Part shown: positions 9,915 through 20,002 of the stretch, piece by piece
How positions within the stretch are numbered: position 1 is the stretch's first letter
Layout of the letters: each line of letters begins with the position of its first letter
Assembly: GCA_024643555.1 (NCBI GenBank)
Contig: JAHEMQ010000117.1
Span: forward strand, 1-64,000
Direction of reading: 5' to 3'
Source: Crocinitomicaceae bacterium
GTDB lineage: Bacteria > Bacteroidota > Bacteroidia > Flavobacteriales_D > Crocinitomicaceae
Length of the DNA stretch: 64,000 nt
Notes under the pieces: model-generated
The model's input: only the letters and a program-made list of their open reading frames with translations
Databases searched by the model: none
What the model was told of the DNA's origin: nothing
Translations under genes and position numbers: made by a program

Positions 9915-12107
9915 TTATTTCACCATGAATGGCAAGGTTTTTTGACCATTTGAACCGGACAACACTAATTGATACATCCCAGCAGCCAATTGATCAGTGT
10001 TCATCATTACTAGGTTTTTTCCTATTTTTCCTTTCACCAAGTGTTTTTGTAGCGCTTTACCTGAAAGGTCGTAGATGGAAACCGTTAAATCTTCTGAGTT
10101 TAATAGATCAAAGGAGACATTTAATTCTTCATCCGTTGGATTTGGGAACAATTCGATGTTGGCCATGAATGCAAGTTCGTTCATACCCGTGACAATTTCA
10201 TTCGAAGGACTGCCATTGTAAATATTAATATCATCCAAGTAGATATTATTTCCACCTTCACCTTCGAAGCGGAATTTCACCCTAAATTTATCCGTGAAAT
10301 AAGTGCTTGTTACATTGGTCATGTGAACGGTTACCCAATCCGTCTGAGCACTTGGTTTCCATGAAGTCGTTGATGTCAAATTAGATAATTGATTCCCTTG
10401 AATCGTTTTACGTTGAATCCAAGCAGTTCCACAATCACCAGAAATAAACACTTTGAAGTATTCAAAATCTGCGGCCAAAACCTTGCGATATGCATAACGG
10501 AAGCTTAAGGTTACGGTACCTGTGGTGGGAACAGTAGATAAGTCAATTTGTGAAGAAATCAACTCATCTACATTGGAAGTACCTTGGCCAAAGTTCATCA
10601 ATTTCGCACATTGATTTCCTGTATAACCCGTCGTGGACTCAATTGTCCATGCATTATTTGTTGAAGAATTATATACATCCCATGTCTGAATTCCATTCAA
10701 ACTAGCGTAGTTTTCAAATCCTTCCCAGAATGGCAAAGAAGCACCTGTATTTAACACATGAATGAAATTATTTTTGATTTCATCATCTGTTATTGTTCCA
10801 TCGGTTGCTGTCAATTGAATGGTATACAATCCAGGTGTATCAAAGTTCACTTTTGGATTCTGACTTGTCGCAGAAGTTCCGTTCGTGTATGTCCAACCAG
10901 TTGAAGGAGTAATGGTCCATGTCCAGCCGTTTGCCACATTGTAAGAATCATCTGAAAAGGCAATTTCATCTCCTGTACAGATAGTGGTTTTGTCTGCCGT
11001 AAATTCTGCCTTGCACAAGTATACCACTCCATTTGCCCCAACAGCCGCCAAATTTGCTGCAGACCAAACATTCGCACGTCCGGTATTCGTTGACTGCAAA
11101 GCGGTTCGCATGCGCGTTCGTTGACCCTGAGTAAACATTTTAGAACAGTACGAATAGTCCATGTAATTCTCCACATTATCTCGCATATCAAATCCCCAAT
11201 ATGCATTGTCATTACTGCAGGTATTTGAATTTAATAAACAAGCTGTTACTCCAATACAGGTTGGTGTGTCTTGAACTTGATCACCATTCCCGGCACAACT
11301 TCCTGCGGTTCCAGGATTATTGTTTGAACCCCAAGTATGCGATAGATTTAACCAGTGTCCAACCTCATGGGTTAGTGTTCTACTTGTATTTACTGAACTC
11401 GTACCTATGGAACCAACATAATCATGTAGCACCCATATTCCATTGGTCATATTATTTGCCGAAAATCCGGAAGGATTTGTGGTATAACCAGCGGCACCAC
11501 CAATCTCTCCACAAATAAAGACGTTCATGTATTTATTACCTGGCCACTGACCTTGATACACGTCATTTCCAGCCACAATTGCCGATACTTGTGCGTCGCC
11601 GTTTGAACCATCGTAACTTATGGGATTATAGGTTCTCGTAATTCCTTTGAAACAAGCGCCATTCGGTGCTTTTGTAGCCAATACAAATTCAACTTCGATG
11701 TCTGCAGGCATTCCAGCAAAATCCGGATGAACATTTGCCGTATCTGCATTTTGTTTACGGTAATCTCTATTCAAAATGTATAATGCATCCATGATTTGAT
11801 CATCCGAAATATTTTCCACCCCATTCATGTGAAGTACATGAAAAACAACAGGGATTTTATAAATGGTCGCTTTTTCTGTATTTCCTTTTTTGGATAACAT
11901 TTCAAACTCAGCATCGTCGAGTTCTTTTGCTTTAACGTACGCCGGATTCTTCATCAACTCAGCTTGTTTTTTGTGCTGCGTACAATATTCGATGTGCTCA
12001 CCCTCGCGCATGTTCCCAGGGTCCAGGGCGCGTTTCTGTTGAGCAAACAACGTTGTTGAAAAAGTAAATAACGATAATAAAGCAAAGAATAGTTGTCTTC
12101 TTTTCAT
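9915..12107 (-). CDS. M43 family (pappalysin-like) zinc metalloprotease with PKD-like region and T9SS type A sorting domain
   Basis: HEVGHWLNLSHTWG zinc motif (HExxHxxxxxH); signal peptide ending LFA|QQ; C-terminal IELFPNPTDEELNVSFDLLNSEDLTVSIYDLSGKAL...MYQLVLSGSNGQKTLPFMVK. Confidence 0.93.
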   Translation of the reverse strand: MKRRQLFFALLSLFTFSTTLFAQQKRALDPGNMREGEHIEYCTQHKKQAELMKNPAYVKAKELDDAEFEMLSKKGNTEKATIYKIPVVFHVLHMNGVENISDDQIMDALYILNRDYRKQNADTANVHPDFAGMPADIEVEFVLATKAPNGACFKGITRTYNPISYDGSNGDAQVSAIVAGNDVYQGQWPGNKYMNVFICGEIGGAAGYTTNPSGFSANNMTNGIWVLHDYVGSIGTSSVNTSRTLTHEVGHWLNLSHTWGSNNNPGTAGSCAGNGDQVQDTPTCIGVTACLLNSNTCSNDNAYWGFDMRDNVENYMDYSYCSKMFTQGQRTRMRTALQSTNTGRANVWSAANLAAVGANGVVYLCKAEFTADKTTICTGDEIAFSDDSYNVANGWTWTITPSTGWTYTNGTSATSQNPKVNFDTPGLYTIQLTATDGTITDDEIKNNFIHVLNTGASLPFWEGFENYASLNGIQTWDVYNSSTNNAWTIESTTGYTGNQCAKLMNFGQGTSNVDELISSQIDLSTVPTTGTVTLSFRYAYRKVLAADFEYFKVFISGDCGTAWIQRKTIQGNQLSNLTSTTSWKPSAQTDWVTVHMTNVTSTYFTDKFRVKFRFEGEGGNNIYLDDINIYNGSPSNEIVTGMNELAFMANIELFPNPTDEELNVSFDLLNSEDLTVSIYDLSGKALQKHLVKGKIGKNLVMMNTDQLAAGMYQLVLSGSNGQKTLPFMVK

Positions 12108-12221
12108 AGGAGTTTAGTTTTCTAGCAAAATAGTTGACGCTAAAATTAAGGAATAATTCATTTATTTTTTCAATAAACTTCATCTTAATTTGAATTTGAA
12201 TTTACGAAAGTTATAAATGAC

Positions 12222-12229
12222 TAATTTTG
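12222..12229 (+). promoter_or_regulatory. -7 box TAATTTTG 4 nt upstream of thioesterase ATG
   Basis: TTTG (12195-12198)-N23-TAATTTTG-N4-ATG. Confidence 0.65.
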
Positions 12230-12233
12230 TTGA

Positions 12234-12749
12234 ATGAAAGCAGTAAAAGCAATTCAAACACTTTCCATCTCGACTAAAGTGGTATTACCGAATGATACAA
12301 ATACTTTAGGGAATCTTTTTGGCGGACAATTATTGGCATGGATGGATGTCATTGCGAGTGTTTCGGCCCACAGGCATTGTAAGCGTGTCGTTGTCACCGC
12401 ATCAGTGAACAACGTTTCTTTTCAAAAACCCATCAATCATGCGTCCATCGTGACACTTGAGGCAAAAGTCTCTCGAGCTTTCAATTCATCGATGGAAATA
12501 TTTGTAGATGTTTTTGTAGAAGACCACCTAACTGGTGCTCGTGAAAAATGCAACGAAGCGATTTACACATTCGTCGCCGTGGATCAAAATGGAGGTCCCA
12601 TTCAAGTGCCTGAATTAATACCAGAAACACCAGAAGAAATTGAACGATACGAAGGGGCTTTGCGCCGAAAGCAACTCAGTCTGATTTTGGCAGGAAAAAT
12701 GAAAGCGTCAGAAGCGACGGAATTGAAAAAACTATTTTTAGAAGACTAG
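12234..12749 (+). CDS. Acyl-CoA thioesterase (hotdog fold)
   Basis: NTLGNLFGGQLLAWMDVIASVSAHRHC and ASVNNVSFQKPI motifs of the YciA/BFIT-type family. Confidence 0.9.
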   Translation: MKAVKAIQTLSISTKVVLPNDTNTLGNLFGGQLLAWMDVIASVSAHRHCKRVVVTASVNNVSFQKPINHASIVTLEAKVSRAFNSSMEIFVDVFVEDHLTGAREKCNEAIYTFVAVDQNGGPIQVPELIPETPEEIERYEGALRRKQLSLILAGKMKASEATELKKLFLED

Positions 12750-13732
12750 TTCTCTTTTATACTAGCTGCGATTTCGGCTGCATTTTGTTGATTCATACAG
12801 GCAAAATGTTTCTTCGGACAAGACTCAAATCCAATTTTAGAGCACGGTCTGCAAGATAATCCTTTCACTTCAAATTGGTAATCATCTGATGCTCCATTTG
12901 GTCTGAACGGATACATGCCAAATGCTGGAACGGTATTTCCCCAAATGGAAATGATTTGAACATCGAAACTTGCAGCGATATGCATCATTCCCGTGTCGTT
13001 GGTTAATACACTTTTTGCCTGTGAAACAATGCTGGAAGATTGCAAAATGCTCCACTCGCCACATGCGTTTTCAATGTTTTTTTCCGGCAGCTGCTGCATG
13101 ATCCAAGAAGCCATTTCCCGATCCATTTTTCCACCCAAAACAACAATGGAATCATGTGTTTTGCGCAAAATTTCCACCCACTTTTCTTTGGGCACTCGCT
13201 TCGTTTGAAACTGAGCTCCAATGGCAATGGCGACAAATGATTTTCCCAAAGATGGATAGCTATCTGCCATGTTCACTCGACTTTCCTCCGGAATAATAAA
13301 GCACTTATTTTCCTTTATTGGAGAATCAATATTTAACACCTTCAAAGTCGCCAAATAACGTTCTACAATATGCACATGAGGTAATGTATTCCACTTCAAA
13401 GTGGTGAAGAGCCATTTTTTGAAATTAAGTTTTGAAAAGCGTACTTTTTTCCCAGAAAGACCTGTGGTTAATCGCTTGGATCGCAAATTATTATGGAGAT
13501 CAATCACCACGTCGAAGGATTCGCTTTTTAGCTCACGTTTGAACGCGGGAAATGAATCTGAAAGTAAATGTACGCGGTCAATGTGCGCAGAGGCACGCAA
13601 TAACTCCTCAAATGTCTTTTTTGTCGCATAGTGAATTTCTGCTTGGGGAAATTCATGTTTGATCGCAGCCAACACGGGAAAAGTGAGAACAATATCACCA
13701 ATGGAACTAAAGCGAACGACAAGTATTTTCAA
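12746..13732 (-). CDS. Glycosyltransferase family 9 (heptosyltransferase-like)
   Basis: MKILVVRFSSIGDIVLTFPVLAAIKHEFP, VLTNDTGMMHIAASFDVQIISIWGNT; TTG start. Confidence 0.92.
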   Translation of the reverse strand: MKILVVRFSSIGDIVLTFPVLAAIKHEFPQAEIHYATKKTFEELLRASAHIDRVHLLSDSFPAFKRELKSESFDVVIDLHNNLRSKRLTTGLSGKKVRFSKLNFKKWLFTTLKWNTLPHVHIVERYLATLKVLNIDSPIKENKCFIIPEESRVNMADSYPSLGKSFVAIAIGAQFQTKRVPKEKWVEILRKTHDSIVVLGGKMDREMASWIMQQLPEKNIENACGEWSILQSSSIVSQAKSVLTNDTGMMHIAASFDVQIISIWGNTVPAFGMYPFRPNGASDDYQFEVKGLSCRPCSKIGFESCPKKHFACMNQQNAAEIAASIKEN

Positions 13733-13768
13733 TTGATTTCGTTTTTTAATCCTTCGAAATTACAATTA

Positions 13769-14437
13769 TTACTTGGGATTTGTGTTTTGAAATAGTACGC
13801 GGTTGGGATCTAACTGTGCTTCCAACTTTTCGAAAAAAGCTGGCCGATTTTCCATTTCAATGCAATCGATTGGACAAGAAAGCTGAAGTTCTTCGATGTA
13901 ATCAAAATAGATGGTTTGTTGACTGACGCTTACTTTTCGCAGTCCGGCCAAATAGATTAAAATCACTTCTCTATCACTCACGAGAACCGCTTTTGAGGTA
14001 ATTCCCACGCGGAAATGATGCTTGGCATTCACCACAAGAAAAACCAGAGACTCCAATGCGAAAAAGACCAAAACCAAACTGATGAATAGCGCTTGTTTGG
14101 TCACAATGTAATAGGAAATGGCCAAGAAAAAAAGCATGGTCGCTTCAAGACATGTGTACAATATGACACGTTGCTTGCGTTCCTTACTAATCTCACCATT
14201 CCATGCAAATTTATTGGTTTGAGCCGTCATTCTCACCCCCATCCATCGGCGAACGGAACGACGCAAACTAATGATGGCATAGATCATTCCAAGCACTAAA
14301 AAAACTTCGAAACGATACAATAATTTTCCGCCAGTTGTATTCAAAAAATCGATGGGCAAATCAAATCCAACGAAAACAGAAACGAGCATGGTTGGAAAGG
14401 TCACCACCAATAAAAGCACATTGATAAAACTATTCAT
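13769..14437 (-). CDS. Hypothetical membrane protein
   Basis: Several hydrophobic segments; overlaps the DUF349 gene by 8 bp. Confidence 0.75.
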   Translation of the reverse strand: MNSFINVLLLVVTFPTMLVSVFVGFDLPIDFLNTTGGKLLYRFEVFLVLGMIYAIISLRRSVRRWMGVRMTAQTNKFAWNGEISKERKQRVILYTCLEATMLFFLAISYYIVTKQALFISLVLVFFALESLVFLVVNAKHHFRVGITSKAVLVSDREVILIYLAGLRKVSVSQQTIYFDYIEELQLSCPIDCIEMENRPAFFEKLEAQLDPNRVLFQNTNPK

Positions 14438-16139
14438 TCGGAATCAATTTCAGTTTCATTTTCAATCCTTGAATGCGTTCTTGTGCATGCTTCACTTTTT
14501 TCTCAACGTCCGCACGTAATGCATCTGCTCCTTTTGATTTTGCAAAGAAACCAAGGTTGTTCTCTAGTAACATAATCTCTTTGTTTAAACCATCGATTTG
14601 CTTGCGAATATCATTTTTCTCGTATTGGAATAATTTGGCCCGATCCGGACTCGATTCCAAGTTGTCGATTTTGGCTTTAAATAAGATGTTTTCCTTTTCT
14701 TGTCCTTCCAGTTTTAAGGCTGCATATTTCGCGTCAATGGCCTTTTTAAAAGCTTGATATACGGTATTTTTATGTTTGATGGGCACTTGTCCCATTGCAT
14801 TAAAACGGTCTTGGAAAGAACGCAATGATTGCAATGCTTCGTTTTTGTCGGCTGGCAAATTCCACGCTTCCAATTCAGCAATTAACTCATTTTTTGCACT
14901 GAGATTTGCCGCATTTGCATCATCTTGCTCTTTAAAATGTGCTTCTTTCGCTTCAAAGAAGACGTTGCATGCAGCACGGAATTCTGTCCAAAGTTTATTT
15001 TCAAATCGATGCCCCGCATTTCCAGATTCTTTCCACTGCTTTTGTAAACGAATGAGTTTTTCTGATGTATTTTTCCAATCCTGGGAATTGCAAAGTGATT
15101 TTGCTTCTTCAATTAACGCGCGTTTTTTATCCGCAATATCTTTGAATTTTCCTTCGATTTCCTTCGAAAAATCTTTCTTCGCTTGAAAGAAAACATCACA
15201 ATGCTTTCTGAACTCTTGGTACACTTGTTCGTTTTCCTTTCTAGAACCAAAACCAATTTTTTTCCAAGCTTCTTGTAGCGCTAATACTTCTTTGGTTTTT
15301 TGGTCCCAATCTTTTGCTGTTTTGAGGCTTTCAATTTCACTGGTGATCGTTGCTAATTGTTGAATCAAGGCTTTTTTGGCATCGATATTTTCTTTTAAAA
15401 CGACGCGTTGTTGTTCGTAATGCTCATTGAATTTCTCATACACTCCCCGAACCGTTTCCCAATAGGCATTTTTCAAAGATTCCCATTCTTCGTTCTGAAC
15501 GGGTCCAATTTCTTCCCATTCGTCTTGAAGTGCACGCAAATTTGCCTCTGCTTCCCGAACCGGTAGATTGGCTGTGCGCAATTGTTTTAGCTTAAAAATC
15601 AGGGCTTCCTTCAACTGCTGATTACGTTTGTAATCATGGTCCTTCAATTCTTTGTAAATTTTAATGTTGTAAAAGAAAATCTCCAAAAGACGAGAATATT
15701 CTTTTTGAATCGCTTCGCGTTTGTCTCTTGGGATGTCCCCTACTTTCTTCCAGTTTTCGTGAATTTCCTTATAAGATGTGAAAGCTGAACCGATTTTTTC
15801 TTCGTTTTCAATGACATCTTTCAAGCGTTCAATGAGCGACTTTTTTTGCTTCAGGTTTTCGTTTTCAAGCGCGGATTTTAGTTCCACTTGTTTCTTGCGT
15901 TTTTCCTGAAAAGATTTATATGTCTCGAAAAATGCCTCCTTGATTGGACGATAATCAAGCTCTTCATAGCTTGATCCTTGATCAGCCGCCTCGAGGCGTT
16001 TCACCTGTTCGACACGTTCTGCCTCGATCATGAAGTCTTCGAACTCTTGTCGAAGTTCAGAAGCTTCGCGTCCCAATCCGATTAAATCTTCTGCTGCTTC
16101 TAGCGTTTGTATTTTTTCTTGAAAGTTAGTGAGTTCCAT
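14430..16139 (-). CDS. DUF349 domain-containing protein
   Basis: About five repeats of W+xxG...F...FF pattern (WKKVGDIPRDKREAIQKEYSRLLEIFF, WEEIGPVQNEEWESLKNAYWETV, WKKIGFGSRKENEQVYQEFRKHCDVFF, WKESGNAGHRFENKLWTEFRAACNVFF, FNAMGQVPIKHKNTVYQAFKKA). Confidence 0.93.
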   Translation of the reverse strand: MELTNFQEKIQTLEAAEDLIGLGREASELRQEFEDFMIEAERVEQVKRLEAADQGSSYEELDYRPIKEAFFETYKSFQEKRKKQVELKSALENENLKQKKSLIERLKDVIENEEKIGSAFTSYKEIHENWKKVGDIPRDKREAIQKEYSRLLEIFFYNIKIYKELKDHDYKRNQQLKEALIFKLKQLRTANLPVREAEANLRALQDEWEEIGPVQNEEWESLKNAYWETVRGVYEKFNEHYEQQRVVLKENIDAKKALIQQLATITSEIESLKTAKDWDQKTKEVLALQEAWKKIGFGSRKENEQVYQEFRKHCDVFFQAKKDFSKEIEGKFKDIADKKRALIEEAKSLCNSQDWKNTSEKLIRLQKQWKESGNAGHRFENKLWTEFRAACNVFFEAKEAHFKEQDDANAANLSAKNELIAELEAWNLPADKNEALQSLRSFQDRFNAMGQVPIKHKNTVYQAFKKAIDAKYAALKLEGQEKENILFKAKIDNLESSPDRAKLFQYEKNDIRKQIDGLNKEIMLLENNLGFFAKSKGADALRADVEKKVKHAQERIQGLKMKLKLIPNE

Positions 16140-17058
16140 CTAGGTTCATTTCAAAGTTAGACAATGCTACAAATTGAGCAATTCGTGCATGGATATCATC
16201 CATTGTTATTTCCGTTAATCGTTGTGTTCCAAATTTTTCTACGCAAAAAGATGCTAAAGCCGAACCAGCAATGATGGCACGTTTCATGTTTTCAAAAGAA
16301 ACATCATTCGTTGCGGCGATGTATCCCATAAAACCACCGGCAAATGTATCACCAGCGCCTGTTGGATCGAATACTTCTTCCAATGGCAACGCTGGAGCAA
16401 AGAAAATGTTCTCTTCATGGAACAATAATGCTCCGTGTTCGCCTTTTTTAATGATGAGGATTTTTGGTCCCATGGCACGAATAACTTTTGCAGCGCGAAC
16501 CAAAGAATATTCTTTTGACAATTGACGAGCTTCTTCGTCGTTGATGATTAACACATCAATTTCCGCCATCGTTTTTTTCAAATCATCTAGGGCAATATCC
16601 ATCCAGAAATTCATAGTATCCATCGCTATGAGTTTCGGACGTTTTGCCAAACGTTCAATCACCGTTAACTGTACTTGTGGACTCAAATTACCGAGCATCA
16701 AGTACTCTGCCTCTTGACTAGAAGCAGGTAGAATTGGATCGAAATCACCCAGAACATTTAGCTCCGTCACTAGGGTATCTCGAGAGTTCATATCGTTATG
16801 GTATTTGCCGGACCAGAAGAATGTTTTCTCGCCTTGCTTGATTTGAACGCCATCGGTATTCACACCACGTGATTTCAAATAATCCAGCGTTTCAGACGGA
16901 AAATCTTCTCCCACCACTGAAATTAAACCTTGCTCCTTTGCAAAAAAAGAGGATGCAATGGCAATAAAGGTTCCGGCTCCACCAACGATTTTATCCGTTT
17001 TTCCAAACGGTGTTTCAATAGCGTCGAATGCTACACTTCCTACAGTTACTAACTTCAT
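16126..17058 (-). CDS. PfkB family carbohydrate kinase
   Basis: GGAGTFIAIASSFF, DEEARQLSKEY, VFDPTGAGDTFAGGFMGYIA. Confidence 0.94.
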   Translation of the reverse strand: MKLVTVGSVAFDAIETPFGKTDKIVGGAGTFIAIASSFFAKEQGLISVVGEDFPSETLDYLKSRGVNTDGVQIKQGEKTFFWSGKYHNDMNSRDTLVTELNVLGDFDPILPASSQEAEYLMLGNLSPQVQLTVIERLAKRPKLIAMDTMNFWMDIALDDLKKTMAEIDVLIINDEEARQLSKEYSLVRAAKVIRAMGPKILIIKKGEHGALLFHEENIFFAPALPLEEVFDPTGAGDTFAGGFMGYIAATNDVSFENMKRAIIAGSALASFCVEKFGTQRLTEITMDDIHARIAQFVALSNFEMNLDGTH

Positions 17059-17109
17059 ACAATAAAATTGGACTGCAAAGATATGGAATTTCAGAGAGTG
17101 ACTCTACAA

Positions 17110-17991
17110 CTATTTGGATTTCTCCATTCCCCTTGGATGTGCTTGCGCATAAACCGCTGTTAATTGCGCAAAAGAATTATGGGTGTAGACTTGTGTAGCG
17201 GATAAATTTGCGTGTCCGAGCAAGTCTTTTAAGGTCTCTAATCCTGTTCCTCGGTTTAACAAATGTGTGGCAAAAGTGTGACGTAAAATATGCGGGCTTT
17301 TCTTATCTGCACTGGTTAAGGTTCCTAGAATTGCATTAATTTTTCGGTAAACGAACGTTGGATATAAATCCTTGCCATTTTCTCTCGTAAACAACTTGAT
17401 GGAATCAATGTGCATTTTGCGCTTCATGTTTCGAAACAACTGAATGGTTTGAGAAAGTTCGTGGGAAATTGGAATCAAGCGCTCTTTGTTGCGTTTTCCG
17501 AGCACTTTGATGTATTGCTCGCTCACATCTGTGTCTTTTAGTCCGATGAGCTCGCTCAGACGAATTCCTGTTTGATAAAATAATTCAAACATGAGTTCAT
17601 CTCGCACTCCATTAAAATCACTGGAAAAAAGCTGACTTGTTTTCTGACTTGCTAGTTCGGATTCTTTCACAAAAACAGGTAGGCGTTTTTCGTTTTTCGG
17701 TCCTTGGATTTTAAGCATTGGATTCCCGCTAATCTTCGCTTCTTTTCGAAGCCATTTAAAATAGGTTCGAAGGGAAGCTAATTTTCGATTCACACTTCGG
17801 TTACTTATTCCCGCATCAATTAAGGCAACAATCCAACCGCGAATAACAAAGGCATTGACTTCTTCCAAGTCTGCAAACGATTTCAATGCGGCAAATTCTA
17901 TGAATTGAAGTATGTCATGTTCATACGCTCCGATGGTATGCGTTGAATATCTTTTTTCAAAGGTTAAATATTGAAGGAAACTTTGGAGCAT
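17110..17991 (-). CDS. xerC: Tyrosine recombinase XerC/XerD-like
   Basis: FLQYLTFEKRYSTHTIGAYEHDILQF, YQTGIRLSELIGL, PHILRHTFATHLLNRG, LLGHANLSATQVYTHN; housekeeping context next to rpsU. Confidence 0.88.
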   Translation of the reverse strand: MLQSFLQYLTFEKRYSTHTIGAYEHDILQFIEFAALKSFADLEEVNAFVIRGWIVALIDAGISNRSVNRKLASLRTYFKWLRKEAKISGNPMLKIQGPKNEKRLPVFVKESELASQKTSQLFSSDFNGVRDELMFELFYQTGIRLSELIGLKDTDVSEQYIKVLGKRNKERLIPISHELSQTIQLFRNMKRKMHIDSIKLFTRENGKDLYPTFVYRKINAILGTLTSADKKSPHILRHTFATHLLNRGTGLETLKDLLGHANLSATQVYTHNSFAQLTAVYAQAHPRGMEKSK

Positions 17992-17993
17992 AA

Positions 17994-18017
17994 AAAAAGG
18001 AGCTATTGCTCCTTTTT
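17994..18017 (-). terminator. Rho-independent terminator downstream of rpsU
   Basis: Perfect 10-bp inverted repeat AAAAAGGAGC-TATT-GCTCCTTTTT with flanking A/T tract. Confidence 0.85.
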
Positions 18018-18039
18018 AACGAATATCTTGAACATAAGG

Positions 18040-18231
18040 TTACAGTTCAGCTGACTGCATTCTTTGTTTGTAAGCAGCTCGGATGATTTCCTGGCGACGA
18101 GACACAGATGGTTTAATAAACTCTTTACGTCCACGCAATTGTTTCATCACATTTGTTTTCTCGTACTTTTTCTTGTACTTCTTCAATGCTCTTTCGATGT
18201 TTTCGCCTTCTTTAATTGGAATGATCAACAT
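18040..18231 (-). CDS. rpsU: 30S ribosomal protein S21
   Basis: MLIIPIKEGENIERALKKYKKKYEKTNVMKQLRGRKEFIKPSVSRRQE, canonical bS21. Confidence 0.97.
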   Translation of the reverse strand: MLIIPIKEGENIERALKKYKKKYEKTNVMKQLRGRKEFIKPSVSRRQEIIRAAYKQRMQSAEL

Positions 18232-18296
18232 ATGCTATAATTTACATTTAAACTTAGGGTGGCAAAGATAGGATATTAATCCTAATTGACAAAAAT

Positions 18297-19436
18297 TTAT
18301 TTCAATATTTCTCGAGAAATTACCAATTTCTGAATTTCCGAGGTTCCTTCCCCAATCGTCATCAATTTTGCATCGCGTAAAAACTTCTCAGCAGGATACT
18401 CTTTTGTGTAGCCATAACCACCCATAATCTGAACGGCTTCGTTTCCGCATTTTACGGAAACTTCCGATGCAAAATACTTTGCAAAAGCACCTTCTTTCGT
18501 CATCTGAAGTTTGTTGTTTTTGCGATATGCCGCTTGGAAAGTTAAAAGTTCCGCAGCTTCTACTTGCGTTTTCATGTCGGCCAATTTAAAAGCGATGGCC
18601 TGAAATTGAGCAATGGGATGTCCAAATTGTTCGCGTTCTTTCGCATATTTTACAGAGGCTTCAAATGCACCTCGTGCGATGCCACAGCTCAAGGAAGCAA
18701 TGGAAACACGTCCGCCATCTAAGATTTGCATGGCTTGTTTAAAACCTTCCCCAACATTTCCAATGACATTTTCCTGTGGAACACGGACATTGTCAAAGAT
18801 GAGTTCTGCCGTTTCACTCGCTCGAACACCCAATTTATCTTTGATTTTGACGGCAGAAAATCCTGGCATTCCTTTTTCGATGATAAATGCTGTGATGCCA
18901 TTTGAATCCAATAATTCACCAGTACGAACTAAAATCACTGCGACATCGCCACTTAATCCATGAGTGATCCAATTTTTTGCACCATTGATAATCCAATCGT
19001 TGCCATCTTTCACTGCTGTGGTTTGCATGCGCATGGCGTCAGATCCGGTGTTGGCTTCGGTTAATCCCCACGCACCAATGAATTCACCGGAAGCAAGTTT
19101 TGGTAAATATTTCTTTTTTTGTTCTTCATTACCATGGTAATAAATATGACCCGAACACAAAGAATTGTGCGCAGCCACACTCAACCCGATTCCACCACAT
19201 ACTTTTCCTAACTCCATCAATGCCGTCGCATATTCGAAATAAGAGAATCCAGATCCACCGTATTCTTCTGGAATAAAAATTCCGAGAAGTCCGAGTTCAC
19301 CCATTTTTTTCATGGTTTCCACTGGGAAATGCTCATCGGCATCCCACTGCTTGTAATAAGGTTTGATTTCCTTTTCAGCAAAGTCACGCACCATTTGAGC
19401 GATCATTGCTTGGTTTTCATTTTGAGAGAAATTCAT
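18297..19436 (-). CDS. Acyl-CoA dehydrogenase
   Basis: GLTEANTGSDA, IARGAFEASVKYAKEREQFG, QIMGGYGYTKEYPAEKFLRDAKLMTIGEGTSEIQKLVISR. Confidence 0.97.
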   Translation of the reverse strand: MNFSQNENQAMIAQMVRDFAEKEIKPYYKQWDADEHFPVETMKKMGELGLLGIFIPEEYGGSGFSYFEYATALMELGKVCGGIGLSVAAHNSLCSGHIYYHGNEEQKKKYLPKLASGEFIGAWGLTEANTGSDAMRMQTTAVKDGNDWIINGAKNWITHGLSGDVAVILVRTGELLDSNGITAFIIEKGMPGFSAVKIKDKLGVRASETAELIFDNVRVPQENVIGNVGEGFKQAMQILDGGRVSIASLSCGIARGAFEASVKYAKEREQFGHPIAQFQAIAFKLADMKTQVEAAELLTFQAAYRKNNKLQMTKEGAFAKYFASEVSVKCGNEAVQIMGGYGYTKEYPAEKFLRDAKLMTIGEGTSEIQKLVISREILK

Positions 19437-19469
19437 GTTGTTGTTGATTGATGTTGATGTTATAATTTT

Positions 19470-20000
19470 CTAATACGAAATAAGACTATGATTGTTTTCT
19501 GAATATGCATTTAATTTTTCTTGTCCATTTAAAAAACTGAGTTCCACCAGAAAACTGAATCCAGCAACAACTCCGCCGCTTTTTTGAATGAGTTCTGCTG
19601 CCGCAGCTGCGGACCCTCCTGTTGCCAAAAGGTCATCGTGAATTAAAACACGCTGGTGCTCACTCACCGCATCACTGTGCATTTCGATCACCGCACTTCC
19701 ATACTCTAACTCGTAAGCATGTTTGATTTTTTTGTACGGAAGTTTCCCTTCTTTTCGAATTAAAATAAAGGGGACACCAAGTTTGATTGCCAGGGGAAAG
19801 CCGAACAGGAATCCTCTACTTTCAATCCCCGCGACCGCGTCGATTTGCTGATCTTTGAAGCTTTCAACTAAATGATCCAAAACATCAGCAGATAGGTTTG
19901 CATCTAACATGATGGTAGAAATATCTTTAAAAAGGATGCCTGGCTTTGGGAAATCGGCCACATCTCGAATGCTTGATTTTAATCGTTCTGCTATGTTCAT
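19470..20000 (-). CDS. apt: Adenine phosphoribosyltransferase
   Basis: FPKPGILFKDISTIM, GIESRGFLFGFPLA, VLIHDDLLATGGSAAAAAELI. Confidence 0.97.
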   Translation of the reverse strand: MNIAERLKSSIRDVADFPKPGILFKDISTIMLDANLSADVLDHLVESFKDQQIDAVAGIESRGFLFGFPLAIKLGVPFILIRKEGKLPYKKIKHAYELEYGSAVIEMHSDAVSEHQRVLIHDDLLATGGSAAAAAELIQKSGGVVAGFSFLVELSFLNGQEKLNAYSENNHSLISY

Positions 20001-20002
20001 AC

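Noticed and set aside
14473-15186. 94-aa and 136-aa plus-strand ORFs antisense to DUF349 gene
   Set aside because: Mirror of the Lys/Glu-rich coiled-coil coding sequence; Ser/Phe-rich composition typical of antisense translation.
17110-17991. Tyrosine recombinase as evidence of a phage or integrative element
   Set aside because: Sequence and context (next to rpsU, housekeeping genes) fit chromosomal XerC/D; no att repeats, phage or conjugation genes nearby.
18083-18271. 62-aa plus-strand ORF antisense to rpsU
   Set aside because: Shadow ORF opposite a highly conserved ribosomal protein gene.
19437-19469. TTGTTGTTGATTGATGTTGATGTT short repeats upstream of the acyl-CoA dehydrogenase
   Set aside because: Low-complexity CAACATCAA leader on the coding strand; too short and degenerate to claim a regulatory array.
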